From Sunxiuqinia sp965372405 (lineage in GTDB: Bacteria; Bacteroidota; Bacteroidia; Bacteroidales; Prolixibacteraceae): a DNA stretch of 64,000 nt. The translations under genes were made by a program, and so were the position numbers. The stretch spans positions 1-64,000 of the forward strand of contig CBDVCE010000019.1 of assembly GCA_965372405.1 (NCBI GenBank). Direction: 5' to 3'. A model generated the notes under the pieces. It was given only the letters and a program-made list of their open reading frames with translations. It made no database searches and was not told where the DNA came from. Position 1 is the stretch's first letter, and each line of letters starts with the position of its first letter. Of this stretch, positions 62,943-64,000 are shown in pieces.

Positions 62943-64000
62943 ATGAAACACATCGTTTATTCAGGAGTAGTTCTACTCCTGATTTCTCTTCTTGTTGCAT
63001 GTAACAAAGAAGATTCTGAAAAAGAACCATCAATTCCTTCACCAACACAAATTGTTTTATTTGATGAAATTCTATTCTATGACGGTTATGCCGCAAAGGT
63101 TGAACATTCCGTTCCGTCAGATATAATTCGAGTTGCTAATTCAAAGTATGTGACTAAAGTCAAAGAAGATCAACTAAGCTCAATTAGTGATTATCTAACC
63201 ATGAAAGTGACTATAAAGGCTGCATGTGATAATTATGATCGAATCGGAAATGTTTTTCTAAGTCTTGTTGAAAAAGGAACTTCATATGACAAAAATGATA
63301 TTGCCTCACGAATAGAAATCGCAAGGTTCATCACTCCATTTATGGATAAGAACAAACTCCCGGATGAAGTCTCATACAGTTTTGACATTGGGAATATTGC
63401 TAAAATTCTGAAAGATGTAAACCTGAATAATGAATATGACTTCTGGGTTGAACTTGATATTTTTGGAGTTCCATACGCTGCCAACAAAGAGATTGAAGGA
63501 TGCTCTGGTAGAAATGATACTTTTTATGGAACACTCAAGCTTATTTCAACAGATGAAGTCTATGCAAACGAAGATCAAATATTGATCCCAATAGCAAGTA
63601 GCATTCGATTTGATAATTACCAAAATACAGACGAGATAGGAGAAACAACAAAAACTTTTGAGCTTCAATTGGATACTCCTGTAAGTAATGCTAAACTCTA
63701 TTTGATTACATCAAATCATGGAGCTAATGCAGGAGGAGAAGAATATAACAGAAGGGAGCATTTAATATATCTAGATGATATATTAATAGACTCTTATGTA
63801 CCAGGTGGAAAATCATGTGAACCATACCGGGAACACAATACACAGGGAAATGGGATTTATAGTGCCAATCCAAGAACAGATGCTCAATGGGCCTCATTCA
63901 GTAATTGGTGCCCTGGAGATAAAATTCCTAATCGGGTTTATGATATTGGAAACTTAAATGCCGGAAATCACACTTTTAAAATTGATGTTCCAGATGCTGA
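62943..64000 (+). CDS. PNGase F-like lipoprotein, 5' part (runs off window)
   Basis: The frame is open from the ATG at 62943 to the right edge (352 codons). It starts with a lipoprotein signal (LLLISLLVACNKEDSE, Cys20). Residues about 230-352 contain blocks of the peptide-N-glycosidase F family: SNHGANAGGEEYNRREHLIY, LDDILIDSY, and WCPGDKIPNRVYDIGNLNAG. PNGase F releases whole N-glycans by cutting the Asn amide. Right after two fucosidases this points to fucosylated N-glycoproteins. I cannot see the rest of the catalytic set because the gene is cut by the window. Confidence 0.82.
   Translation, partial: MKHIVYSGVVLLLISLLVACNKEDSEKEPSIPSPTQIVLFDEILFYDGYAAKVEHSVPSDIIRVANSKYVTKVKEDQLSSISDYLTMKVTIKAACDNYDRIGNVFLSLVEKGTSYDKNDIASRIEIARFITPFMDKNKLPDEVSYSFDIGNIAKILKDVNLNNEYDFWVELDIFGVPYAANKEIEGCSGRNDTFYGTLKLISTDEVYANEDQILIPIASSIRFDNYQNTDEIGETTKTFELQLDTPVSNAKLYLITSNHGANAGGEEYNRREHLIYLDDILIDSYVPGGKSCEPYREHNTQGNGIYSANPRTDAQWASFSNWCPGDKIPNRVYDIGNLNAGNHTFKIDVPDA

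Overview
This 64 kb window is AT-rich Bacteroidota chromosome. Evidence: four SusC/SusD outer-membrane pairs, three ECF sigma/FecR anti-sigma pairs, a hybrid two-component regulator (HTCS), AT-rich translation starts, and -7 boxes of the TAnnTTTG type. The Tat/lipoprotein-rich glycan-degrading content, AsnA and the REP-like palindromes suggest a Bacteroidales/Marinilabiliales-type free-living degrader such as a Prolixibacteraceae relative. That placement is inference.

Region 1 (1-20.6 kb, plus strand) is one polysaccharide-utilisation locus (PUL): the 3' part of an HTCS, a SusC without an STN domain, a SusD, then a tightly packed run of ten secreted enzymes. These are a GH20 hexosaminidase, an EEP phosphodiesterase, a GH123-like N-acetylgalactosaminidase, two tandem LamG-EEP proteins, a calcineurin-type phosphoesterase, a PHP (Sb-PDE-like) phosphodiesterase, a second calcineurin-type phosphoesterase and an M28 peptidase. 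Two amino-sugar hydrolases with six predicted phosphoesterases suggest a GalNAc/GlcNAc glycan or glycolipid carrying phosphodiester groups.

Region 2 (20.6-33.1 kb) is mixed housekeeping and accessory DNA. It holds a 40/41-bp repeat array, tRNA-Arg(UCU), asnA, an MFS transporter, three small envelope or unknown genes, an IS4-type transposase remnant, a secreted beta-helix protein and a REP-like palindromic element. It also holds a striking 21-bp-period array of AGCGG boxes that reverses orientation halfway, placed in front of an unrecognised 231-aa gene. The 3' end of that gene is repeated downstream of a 5'-truncated DUF4143-type ATPase.

Region 3 (33.1-59.7 kb, mostly minus strand) is three consecutive sigma/FecR/SusC/SusD loci. 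Each SusC here has an N-terminal STN domain, as expected for FecR signalling, unlike the HTCS-controlled SusC of region 1. Locus B has a divergent calcineurin-type phosphoesterase, locus C a barrel-less plug protein, and locus D a C69 dipeptidase. All three FecR-SusC gaps contain a strong hairpin whose U-tract is on the strand antisense to susC, which could be the terminator of an antisense RNA.

Region 4 (59.9-64 kb, plus strand) has two GH29 alpha-L-fucosidases behind a clear promoter, then a lipoprotein related to peptide-N-glycosidase F that runs off the right edge. This points to fucosylated N-glycans of glycoproteins. Taken together the window looks like a cluster for complex amino-sugar, fucose and phosphate-bearing animal or algal glycoconjugates.
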